NCBI GenBank assembly: GCA_036273675.1
Contig: DASUHD010000060.1
Coordinates: 3,185 to 67,184, forward strand
DNA from: DAHUXT01 sp036273675
Lineage (GTDB): Bacteria > Chloroflexota > Ktedonobacteria > Ktedonobacterales > JADMIN01
Reading direction: 5' to 3'
DNA: 64,000 bases
This document shows, piece after piece, positions 8,841 to 16,163 of the stretch. Both the position numbers and the translations under genes were made by a program. The first letter of the stretch is position 1. Every line of letters begins with the position of its first letter. Below the pieces are notes generated by a model. The model was given only the letters and a program-made list of their open reading frames with translations. It did not search any database and had not been told where the DNA came from.

Positions 8841-9617
8841 ATGGCATTGACCAATCAAATAAGCGCTTCAACCGGCGCCTTCAGATCACGGCTGGCCGCG
8901 CTGCTGCGCCAGGCGCATACGGACGAGCGCGCCGTTGGCGACCTGTTAATGCCTGAGGAGCGCGAGCGGACAGGGACAGTAGACGCCTGGGCGCCCAAAG
9001 AGATCATCGTCCACAACGCGTATTGGCGGGAGCGCGAGATCGAGCGCGCCGAGACCCATTTGCGCGGCGAAGCGCCACCCGCGTTTGCGGAATACCTGCT
9101 CATGAACACCGAATCCTTCGCCGACCTCGCCACACATTCGTGGGATCAGGCCATCGCCCGCTCGCAGCGCGCCACAGAGGACTTGATCGCGGCCATAGAG
9201 CGCCTGCCTGATTCCGCGTTGGCGCCGACGGCCGGTACCGCTGATGGGCCAGCGGCGGCCGTGCTGCTCGCAAGTATCATTAGCAGCGGTTATCAGCACC
9301 CGGAGGAACATCTCGCCGAACTAGCCGCCGCGCGGGGCGACCAGGAAGGGGCTGCCACTATCCAGCGGCGCATCCTCGAGAGTGTCGTCGCACTGGATGC
9401 CGGCGCAGAAGTCACGGCGACTGTGCGCTACAATCTGGCGTGCGCGCTTGCAGACCACGGACCCCGCGCGGAAGTCATCACCCTGCTGCGCCAGTCATTC
9501 GCTGATAGTCCCCGCCTGATTGCCTTGTCGCGCCACGACAGCGACCTCGATCCGCTACGCGACGACCCTGACTTTCAGGCGTTGATCCCTGAGGAGCAGG
9601 CCTCGCCGGTGGAGTGA
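8841..9617 (+). CDS. DinB/ClbS-like four-helix protein with TPR-like C-terminus
   Basis: 258 residues. The N-terminal half has the DinB/DfsB look: a helix ending FRSRLAALLRQAH, then EIIVHNAYWREREIE with a possible metal His, and helices through about residue 165. The C-terminal ~80 residues contain ATVRYNLACALADHG and LDPLRDDPDFQALI, typical of a tetratricopeptide repeat. The ATG at 8841 follows CGGAGGAAT. DinB-like proteins include thiol transferases and damage-inducible proteins; the substrate here is unknown. Confidence 0.7.
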   Translation: MALTNQISASTGAFRSRLAALLRQAHTDERAVGDLLMPEERERTGTVDAWAPKEIIVHNAYWREREIERAETHLRGEAPPAFAEYLLMNTESFADLATHSWDQAIARSQRATEDLIAAIERLPDSALAPTAGTADGPAAAVLLASIISSGYQHPEEHLAELAAARGDQEGAATIQRRILESVVALDAGAEVTATVRYNLACALADHGPRAEVITLLRQSFADSPRLIALSRHDSDLDPLRDDPDFQALIPEEQASPVE

Positions 9618-10559
9618 TCAAGCCGTGGCGCCTCCGTCGGCGGGTTGAGCGGATTGCGGCGCTGGTGTCGCTGGTGTCGCTGGCGTCGCTGGCGTCGCTG
9701 GCGTATCTTCGAGGCGCGTGCCAAGCATTCCCTGTGCGGCGCGACGTGCGCTGAGATCACCGCCGCGTCCGCGAAGGATGTAGGCGAAGACGACGGCTAC
9801 CAGCGCGCCCAGGATCGGTCCCACGATATAGACCCAATAGTGGTCGAAGTTGCCGAGCACCAGGTCCGGTCCAAACGAACGTGCTGGATTCATCGAAGCG
9901 CCACTAATCGGGCTTGACCAGAGACCGGCGAGGATGATGTAGCCGCCGACGCCGAGCGCGGCGATGGTCCCCACGTTTTGCGCCTTCGACGCGGTACCCA
10001 GAATGGTGCTGACCAGGCCGAGTGTCAGCAAGAACTCCATGATGGCGGCCTGGAGATCGCTTACGCCTGGACCTGGTTCGGTCGCGCCAAGCATGCCGAT
10101 CTTGCCGAACATCGCCCAGAGCAGCAGGCAGGCGAGCGTCGCCCCAATCAATTGGGCAATGATGTATCCCGGCACACGACGCCAGTTGAAATCGCCGCGC
10201 GCCGCGAACGCGATACTGACCGCCGGGTTGAGGTGCGCGCCGGAGACCGCGCCCATGAAGAGGATGATCGCCAGCACCATCAGGCCCGGAGCCGTCACCG
10301 CGGCTCCCCGCTCGATGGCTCCATTGCTGAACGCGCCCACGACGCCGCCACCGGCGCCCACGAGCACGAGCAAGAACGTCCCGAGTATCTCGGAGAACAG
10401 TCGCCGCCATTCGTGCCTGGGGTTGTCGAAATCTCGCCCCGTGGGCGACTCAAGCTCGAAGATCGCTTCGAGCGATCTTCCCTGTGTCCGTGTGGCCGCT
10501 CGCTCGACGCCACCCACCATCTCGTGCTTGCGCTCGTCAGGATTTACCGTTGCGCTCAT
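9618..10559 (-). CDS. MIP/aquaporin family channel
   Basis: About 313 residues. Both pore motifs are present: SGAHLNPAVS and SGASMNPARSFGPDL, with six membrane segments between residues ~60 and 275. The second-loop Arg after NPA is the usual selectivity residue. The N-terminus carries a ~55-residue hydrophilic extension and the C-terminus an Ala-Thr-Pro repeat encoded by the 9-bp minisatellite. The ATG at 10559 is preceded by GGGAG. Water versus glycerol specificity cannot be decided from sequence alone. It ends immediately at the stop of the convergent DinB-like gene. Confidence 0.9.
   Translation of the reverse strand: MSATVNPDERKHEMVGGVERAATRTQGRSLEAIFELESPTGRDFDNPRHEWRRLFSEILGTFLLVLVGAGGGVVGAFSNGAIERGAAVTAPGLMVLAIILFMGAVSGAHLNPAVSIAFAARGDFNWRRVPGYIIAQLIGATLACLLLWAMFGKIGMLGATEPGPGVSDLQAAIMEFLLTLGLVSTILGTASKAQNVGTIAALGVGGYIILAGLWSSPISGASMNPARSFGPDLVLGNFDHYWVYIVGPILGALVAVVFAYILRGRGGDLSARRAAQGMLGTRLEDTPATPATPATPATPAPQSAQPADGGATA
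9661..9705. repeat. 9-bp minisatellite in the aquaporin gene
   Basis: Five tandem copies of GCTGGYGTC (last one GCTGGCGTA), encoding Thr-Pro-Ala repeats in the C-terminal tail of the channel. Such tracts can change copy number. Confidence 0.9.
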
Positions 10560-10837
10560 CTCGCAGTGCTCCCTGGCCCCCACGGCCGTTCACGTTGTTT
10601 GTGGAACAGATTCAGGCCGAAAACCATGCCGCCATGACACAGCCGCGAGTGCGGCGCGCACCATAGGCAGTATGTAGGAGCCAGACGCCCGCCGCGCCTC
10701 AGTCAAATGGAGGGTCTGAAGAGAAAGTGCGCGACTCCCCTAAAGCGGCGGGGTGAACCTAGCCCGTGGGCGAGCGCAAGCATCGCCCGCTGGATCGCGC
10801 TCGTTGGTACGAACAGGTAAAAGCGGGCGGGCTTCGC

Positions 10838-10866
10838 TTGACGCGCATGATATACTTTATTAACAC
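10838..10866 (+). promoter_or_regulatory. Candidate promoter of the RelA/SpoT pair
   Basis: TTGACG, 17 bp, TAACAC; an overlapping TATACT is a second possible -10. It lies about 155 bp before the first RSH start and just upstream of a strong hairpin. Confidence 0.35.
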
Positions 10867-10887
10867 GCAACGTCGAAGCTGACGGGG

Positions 10888-10926
10888 AGCGCGCGGGCAG
10901 CGAGGGCTGTCTGCGCGCTTTGGTTT
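10888..10926 (+). terminator. Terminator-like hairpin in the leader of the first RSH gene
   Basis: Arms AGCGCGCGGGCAG and CTGTCTGCGCGCT pair over 13 bp when G-T wobbles are allowed, with a 6-nt loop, followed by TTGGTTTC. It lies between the candidate promoter and the gene start, so it could act as an attenuator, or alternatively end an upstream transcript. Confidence 0.45.
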
Positions 10927-11019
10927 CAGGGTACATGCCCCAATATCTGGCAGCACTGGCCCACCGCGCGAGGCTGGCGCCTCTTCAATATGCGGCGAGG
11001 CAGTGGCGGAGAAATCTGG

Positions 11020-13221
11020 ATGCGCACCGACGCACCGCTCGATCAGCGAGCCGAAGGCAGCCAACCCATGAGCGAGCCACAGACCGACGACCAGCCTTTG
11101 ACGGCGCAATCGCCGAGCCTGACCGCTCTGCTCGACCTCTGCTCGCAGTATATGAACGCCGACGACCTGTCCCTCATCGACGAGGCGTACCAGGTGGCGA
11201 CGGCGGCGCATGCGGGCGTCAAGCGCAGGTCTGGTGAGCCGTTTATCGAGCATACCATCGCGGTGGCCGGGATTCTCGCGGAGCTGGCGATGGACGCGCA
11301 GGGGATTGCCGCGGCGCTGCTCCACGATACCGTCGAGGATACGACGATTACGCTCGATAGTCTGCGCGAACAGTTCGGATCAGTGATCGCGGCGATTGTG
11401 GATGGCGTCACCAAATTTGACGCGGTCGAGGCGCCCAAGGAGAGCAAGGACAGCAAGAGCGGTGAGGCGCCTGCGGATGCGCCAGCGCTCGTGTCCGCGA
11501 CGGACGGCCCCGTTGACTCGCAGGCGGCGCGCGCGCGCAAGCTGCGCGCGCAGGCCGAGACCGTGCGCAAGCTCTTCCTGGCGATGGTCGCCGACCCGCG
11601 TATCGTTCTGCTCAAGCTGGCCGACCGCCTACACAACATGCGCACGATGGCGGCGCAGACACCGAGCAAGCGCGAGCAAAAGTCGCGCGAGACCATCGAA
11701 CTGTACGCGCCACTGGCAGGGCGCATCGGCGTCCATGTCTTTCAGTCCGAACTGGAAGACCTCGCCTTCTCCTTCCTGATGCCCGTGGAGTACGCGCGGA
11801 CGGTCAAGCGATTGCGCGAGGAGGAGGCGAAACGGCTGCGCTGGGCCGAGCGCATGCGCGAGCGTATGGTACACGAGCTACTGGCAAGCGGCATCCCGGC
11901 GGCGGTCAATTGGCGCGTCAAGCGTCCCTACCGCGCCTATCTGGAGACGCAGGAGACCGGCATGGATGTCGCGCAGCTCCACGATGTGTTCGCCTTCCGC
12001 ATTCTGGTGAACACCTCAGAGCAGTGTTACGCGGCGCTCGGCATCATCCACCAGCTCTGGCATCCCTACCTGGAACGCATTCGTGACTACATCGCCGGAC
12101 CCAAGATCAATGGTTATCGCTCCCTCCACACCGCCGTCTTCGCCCTCGATGGCCGCCTCGCCCAGATGCACATCCGCACCCACTCGATGCACATCGCCAC
12201 CCAGCACGGCATCGCCACCACCTGGTTGGATCGCGCCGAGTCGGGCGAGCGGGGGCCAGTAACCTCGGCGCTCTGGCTGGCGCACCTGCCCGACTGGGTC
12301 TCGCAGCTGGGGCGCTGGCAGGACGAGCTGCGGCTGAGCGCGTCCGACTTTCTGGAGGCGCTGCGCGGCGAAGTGCTGGAGGACCAGATCTTTATCTTTA
12401 CGCCCAAGGGGGACGTGCGCGAGCTTCCCCCAGGGGCGACGGTGCTCGACCTGGCCTATCAGATTCATACCGACATTGGCAGCCACGCGAGCGGCGCGAT
12501 TATCCAGCGCAATACGCGACAGGGTGTGCTCACCTCGCGCGAGGTGGGACTGGACTATGTGCTGCGAACGGGCGATGTCGTCCGCGTGCTCACCAGCGCC
12601 GAGGCGATGCCGCGACCCGACTGGCTCACCATCGTTGCGACCCGCACCGCCCGCGAGCGCATCAATCGCTCTTTGCGCAGCCAGCAACGCGCCAGCAGCG
12701 GCGCGCTCCCCGGCGAGCCGCCGCGTCCGCAGCCTTTGCTCCATCCTTCCGGGCGACTGGCGCAGGTGCAGCTTGCCCGCTGCTGCTTTCCGTGTCCCGG
12801 TGACGCGATTCTCGGCGTGGCCGACCGGGGCAGCGGCGTTACCATCCATCGCACCTGTTGCCGAACGCTGCGGATGACGCTTGACCGCCGCCTCGCGCGC
12901 GGGGGAGAGAATGCCGGGACGGTGCAGGTGCGTTGGGAGCAGCTTCCGGCGATGCCGTACCGCATGGCGTTCGCGATCTACGGGCAGGATCACCAGGGAT
13001 TGATGCACCAGGTTTCCGAGTGTGTGGCACAATTAGGGCTGAACGTGTATCGCAGTGTGGCCATCGCCCATCAGGATCGCTATAAGGCGGCGATCCTACT
13101 GACGCTGGACATGCTGCCGACGACCCGGCGCGAGCAGGTGATGCGCCGACTTCGGGCAGTGCAGGGCGTCACGCAGGTGGAGCGCGACCAGCGCAACGGC
13201 TGCGAGAACGTTCTGCGGTAG
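11020..13221 (+). CDS. Long RelA/SpoT homologue, hydrolase-intact with degenerate synthetase
   Basis: About 733 residues in the order HD hydrolase, synthetase-like, TGS, zinc-finger-like and ACT. The HD domain is intact: an early His in EHTIAVAGILAEL, His102-Asp103 in LLHDTVEDT, and the Asp/Asn of LADRLHNMRT. In the synthetase domain the ATP-binding helix reads WRVKRPYRAYLETQ instead of the usual GR-K--YSI--K, and the metal-binding Glu of E(I/V)QIRT is replaced by Gln (QMHIRT, ~residue 382). TGS is IFIFTPKGDVRELPPGATVL. It is therefore predicted to degrade rather than make (p)ppGpp. The ATG at 11020 has GGAG eight bases upstream. The synthetase-competent paralogue starts 57 bp downstream. Confidence 0.9.
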   Translation: MRTDAPLDQRAEGSQPMSEPQTDDQPLTAQSPSLTALLDLCSQYMNADDLSLIDEAYQVATAAHAGVKRRSGEPFIEHTIAVAGILAELAMDAQGIAAALLHDTVEDTTITLDSLREQFGSVIAAIVDGVTKFDAVEAPKESKDSKSGEAPADAPALVSATDGPVDSQAARARKLRAQAETVRKLFLAMVADPRIVLLKLADRLHNMRTMAAQTPSKREQKSRETIELYAPLAGRIGVHVFQSELEDLAFSFLMPVEYARTVKRLREEEAKRLRWAERMRERMVHELLASGIPAAVNWRVKRPYRAYLETQETGMDVAQLHDVFAFRILVNTSEQCYAALGIIHQLWHPYLERIRDYIAGPKINGYRSLHTAVFALDGRLAQMHIRTHSMHIATQHGIATTWLDRAESGERGPVTSALWLAHLPDWVSQLGRWQDELRLSASDFLEALRGEVLEDQIFIFTPKGDVRELPPGATVLDLAYQIHTDIGSHASGAIIQRNTRQGVLTSREVGLDYVLRTGDVVRVLTSAEAMPRPDWLTIVATRTARERINRSLRSQQRASSGALPGEPPRPQPLLHPSGRLAQVQLARCCFPCPGDAILGVADRGSGVTIHRTCCRTLRMTLDRRLARGGENAGTVQVRWEQLPAMPYRMAFAIYGQDHQGLMHQVSECVAQLGLNVYRSVAIAHQDRYKAAILLTLDMLPTTRREQVMRRLRAVQGVTQVERDQRNGCENVLR

Positions 13222-13278
13222 TTTTGCGTTTGCCATCATGGATGTTAGGCGCGTACACATGAATGTCTGGTGGACCGT

Positions 13279-15852
13279 ATGGATACCGATGCGCTGCAAT
13301 CAGCACAATCCGAGTCGCTGACGATTCCGCCGAGCCTCCTGCTCGATGCGGGCGCGGAGCGTCTGCGGCAGACCATCGTCGGCTATCTGCCACCCGACGA
13401 TGTCGCGCACGTCGAGACGGCCATCCAGCTAGCGGTCCAGGCGCGGGTGGAGAGCGCCGGAGCGACCGACGAACGGGCGACGGGTGTCTTGCGCCAGGAC
13501 TTCGCCTATGTGCTGGCGGTCGCGCAGACACTGGCCGAGGCGCTGCACATCGACGCGATCACGCTGGCGGCGGTGCTGCTCGATGAGGTCGTCGGGGCGC
13601 GGCTGGTTGATCCGGGCGAGGTGCGCGAGCGGCTTGGTGGCGAATTCGGCGAGCAGGTGGCGGAGACCATCGCCAGCCTGGAGCGTTTCGATGCCCTGCA
13701 GCGCCCGGCAGTTGCCCTGCGGCGCAGCGCCCAGAGTAACGCCCAGAGCGGCGGCGAGCCGGACGACGTTTCCCGCGAACGGCGGCGCGGACGGGCGCGC
13801 CAACGCCAACAGGACGCCGACGCCTTGCGCAAGATGTTCGTGGCGATGGCCGAGGACCCGCGCGTCGTCGTCATCAAGATCGCCGATCACCTACGGCAGA
13901 TGCGCGAGGTGCGGACGGCGGCGGACTACTGGCACGCTCAAGCGGCGGCGGGCAACGGGCATGCCCGCGACGGCGAGACCACGCCCTCGTCCGAGGAATC
14001 GAAGTCGCCAGCGTATCGCCCGGTGTATAGCCTGGACGAGTGCCGCATCATGGCGCAGGAGACCCGCGAGATCTTCGCGCCTCTCGCCGGACGCCTTGGC
14101 ATGGGGCGTGTCGAGGGCGAGTTGGAAGACCTGGCGTTCTCGGTGCTTGAGCCCGAGGAGTACGCCTGGTTGCGCGACGCCGTCGCCGAAGAGACCGAGG
14201 GCCGCAGCCGCTACGTGCGCCGGGTGATCGCGATGCTGCGCGAGGAGATGCAGAAGATCGGCATCCCCGCCGAGATATCGGGCCGGGTCAAGCATCTCTA
14301 TAGCATCTATAAGAAGGTGCAGCGCACCGGCAGCCACGACCTGTCCTCGCTCTATGACATGCTGGCGTTCCGCATCATTGTCGGCAGCGTCGGCGAGTGC
14401 TATCTGGTGCTGGGACATGTTCACGAGCTGTGGCGTCCGAAGGATGGGCGCATCAAAGACTTTATCGCCAGCCCCAAGCCCAATGGCTATCAATCGCTGC
14501 ACACCACCGTCTTCTGCCTGGACGACCAGCTGGCCGAGATTCAGATTCGCACGCATGAGATGCATGAGATGGCAGAGTACGGCGTCGCGATGCACTGGTA
14601 CTACAAGGATATCGGCGACAGCGCGAAGGCAACGGCGCGGCCACTGCAATCGTGGGTACAACAGGTGAAGGACTGGCAGCAGGAGCTGCAATCGCCCGGC
14701 TCGACGGCGACCCAGCGCGCGCTGGAGGCCGTCAAGGGCGACGTGTTGCGCGAACAGATTTATGTCTTCACGCCCGCTGGCGACGCGCGGGAACTGCCCG
14801 CTGGCTCGACACCTCTCGACTTCGCCTTCCGCGTCCATACTGATTTGGGGCTGCATGTCGCGGGGGTGCGCATCACCTCGGATGATGGCATGGGGCGGCT
14901 GAGCAAGAAGCTGGTGCCGCTGGACTACGTGCTGAAGAACGGCGACGTGATCGAGATTCTCAAGCGCAACGACGCCCATCCCACGCGCGACTGGCTCAAG
15001 ATCGTGCGCACGAAGGTCGCCCGCGACCGCATCTTGAAGTATCTCAAGGGCCACGAGCGCGACATCGATCTGCAGATGGGGCGCGAGCGGCTAGATCGCG
15101 AGCTGCGGGCGATGGGCCTGCGCAAGGGACTGGACGACCTGCCCGAAGATGATCTCGAATGGCTGGCCGAGGAGTTGAAGCAGCCAGATATGGAGTCGCT
15201 GCTGGTGGCGCTGGGCGCGGACAAACTGCGGATGGCGCCGGTGCTGGCGAAGCTGCGCGAGCGGCTGCATCCACCAGAGGAGGCGAAGCCAGAGCTGCCA
15301 CAGACGCTGCCCACGCGCGAGGCGGAGGTTGAGGTCAGCGTGCAGGGGATGGGCGGCATGATGACGCATCTGGCCACCTGTTGCAGTCCGCTGCCGGGCG
15401 ATGATCTCTACGGCTTTGTCACGCGGGGCCGGGGCGTGGTCATCCATCGCGCCGACTGCCCGAACCTGCGGTCGCTGCTGGAGCGCCAGCCGGAGCGGGG
15501 CATCGCGGTGAGCTGGCCGCGGCTCGATGGCGGCGAGACTTTCCGCGCGCCGATCATCGTCGAGGGCGCGGACCGCACGGGGCTGCTGCGCGATGTGACC
15601 GGCGTGATCTCAGTGGCCAAGATCAATATGCTGCGGGTGGAGGTAGTAACTCGCCACCGGCCCGAGCGCGCGGTCATCAACGCCGTCCTCGAAATCCGCC
15701 ACCCCGAGGAACTGGAGAACATCCTGCGCGAGATTCGCAATGTCTCCGGCGTGCTCTCCGCCGAGCGGCGCGAGCCAACCGCGAAGAAGGCGTCCGACGC
15801 CGCGCCCGCCGGGAGGCCCGCAAAGCCACCAGCGCGCGGGCGGAAGGGGTAG
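13279..15852 (+). CDS. Long RelA/SpoT homologue, synthetase-intact with degenerate HD domain
   Basis: About 857 residues. The HD region aligns but is inactivated: the His-Asp pair reads Leu101-Asp102 (AAVLLDEVVGAR), the first metal His is gone, and LADRLHNMRT has become IADHLRQMREV. The synthetase region is canonical: SGRVKHLYSIYKKV, an RIKD motif before FIASPKPNGYQSLHTT, and Glu420 in AEIQIRTHEMHEMAEYG. TGS (IYVFTPAGDARELPAGSTPL), a Cys-rich motif (TCCSPLPGDD) and an ACT domain follow, then an Ala/Lys/Pro tail. RIKD is the loop type usual in bifunctional Rel rather than the EXDD of dedicated RelA. Predicted (p)ppGpp synthetase. GTG (13270) is an alternative start. Confidence 0.92.
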   Translation: MDTDALQSAQSESLTIPPSLLLDAGAERLRQTIVGYLPPDDVAHVETAIQLAVQARVESAGATDERATGVLRQDFAYVLAVAQTLAEALHIDAITLAAVLLDEVVGARLVDPGEVRERLGGEFGEQVAETIASLERFDALQRPAVALRRSAQSNAQSGGEPDDVSRERRRGRARQRQQDADALRKMFVAMAEDPRVVVIKIADHLRQMREVRTAADYWHAQAAAGNGHARDGETTPSSEESKSPAYRPVYSLDECRIMAQETREIFAPLAGRLGMGRVEGELEDLAFSVLEPEEYAWLRDAVAEETEGRSRYVRRVIAMLREEMQKIGIPAEISGRVKHLYSIYKKVQRTGSHDLSSLYDMLAFRIIVGSVGECYLVLGHVHELWRPKDGRIKDFIASPKPNGYQSLHTTVFCLDDQLAEIQIRTHEMHEMAEYGVAMHWYYKDIGDSAKATARPLQSWVQQVKDWQQELQSPGSTATQRALEAVKGDVLREQIYVFTPAGDARELPAGSTPLDFAFRVHTDLGLHVAGVRITSDDGMGRLSKKLVPLDYVLKNGDVIEILKRNDAHPTRDWLKIVRTKVARDRILKYLKGHERDIDLQMGRERLDRELRAMGLRKGLDDLPEDDLEWLAEELKQPDMESLLVALGADKLRMAPVLAKLRERLHPPEEAKPELPQTLPTREAEVEVSVQGMGGMMTHLATCCSPLPGDDLYGFVTRGRGVVIHRADCPNLRSLLERQPERGIAVSWPRLDGGETFRAPIIVEGADRTGLLRDVTGVISVAKINMLRVEVVTRHRPERAVINAVLEIRHPEELENILREIRNVSGVLSAERREPTAKKASDAAPAGRPAKPPARGRKG

Positions 15853-15862
15853 CCCTCTCCCC

Positions 15863-15935
15863 CAGTCGTGCTCATACTGCTCAATCGTGCTCAATATCCC
15901 ACGATGAACACGACTGAGTGAGTTGAACACGACTG
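15863..15935. repeat. Long imperfect palindrome built from 19-bp repeats
   Basis: A 12-mer CAGTCGTGCTCA occurs at 15863 and, slightly changed, at 15882. Its reverse complement, TGAACACGACTG, occurs at 15905 and 15924. Both pairs are exactly 19 bp apart, so the block folds into a ~30-bp imperfect stem just after the second RSH gene. Confidence 0.7.
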
Positions 15936-15948
15936 ATGGTGGTAGACG

Positions 15949-15985
15949 CACCATCGCTGCCCATCCACACCATCGCTGCCCATCC
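15949..15985. repeat. 19-bp tandem duplication
   Basis: CACCATCGCTGCCCATCC repeats twice at a 19-bp period, adjacent to the palindrome and with the same period. Confidence 0.8.
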
Positions 15986-16053
15986 GATAGGTATAGGCAG
16001 ACATGATGCTGATGGTCAAATATGGCGATGCGCCACTGCCCTCTCCCCCAGCC

Positions 16054-16074
16054 CTCCCCTAAAAAGGAGGGGAG
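16054..16074. repeat. C-rich interspersed hairpin, copy 1
   Basis: CTCCCC and GGGGAG flank a short A-rich loop. Very similar C-rich hairpins, with shared flanks such as CCCCCAG and AGAGCC, occur at 41732 and 52470. Confidence 0.5.
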
Positions 16075-16163
16075 CCAGAACCAGACACAGATGCTACAGC
16101 GGTCGCCTCAAGGCCCCTCCCCGCGTCGGGCAGGGGGGAGGGGAAGAGGGCGGTGGAGAGGGT

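Noticed and set aside
10838..11019. ykkC/ppGpp-type riboswitch in the RSH leader
   Set aside because: The conserved riboswitch core is absent; only a terminator-like hairpin is visible.
12016..13032. 338-codon antisense frame in the first RSH gene
   Set aside because: Shadow frame; the plus strand is clearly coding.
13891..15054. 387-codon open frame antisense to the second RSH gene
   Set aside because: It is a shadow of the high-GC codon bias of the real gene; composition is His/Arg/Leu-rich with no domain.
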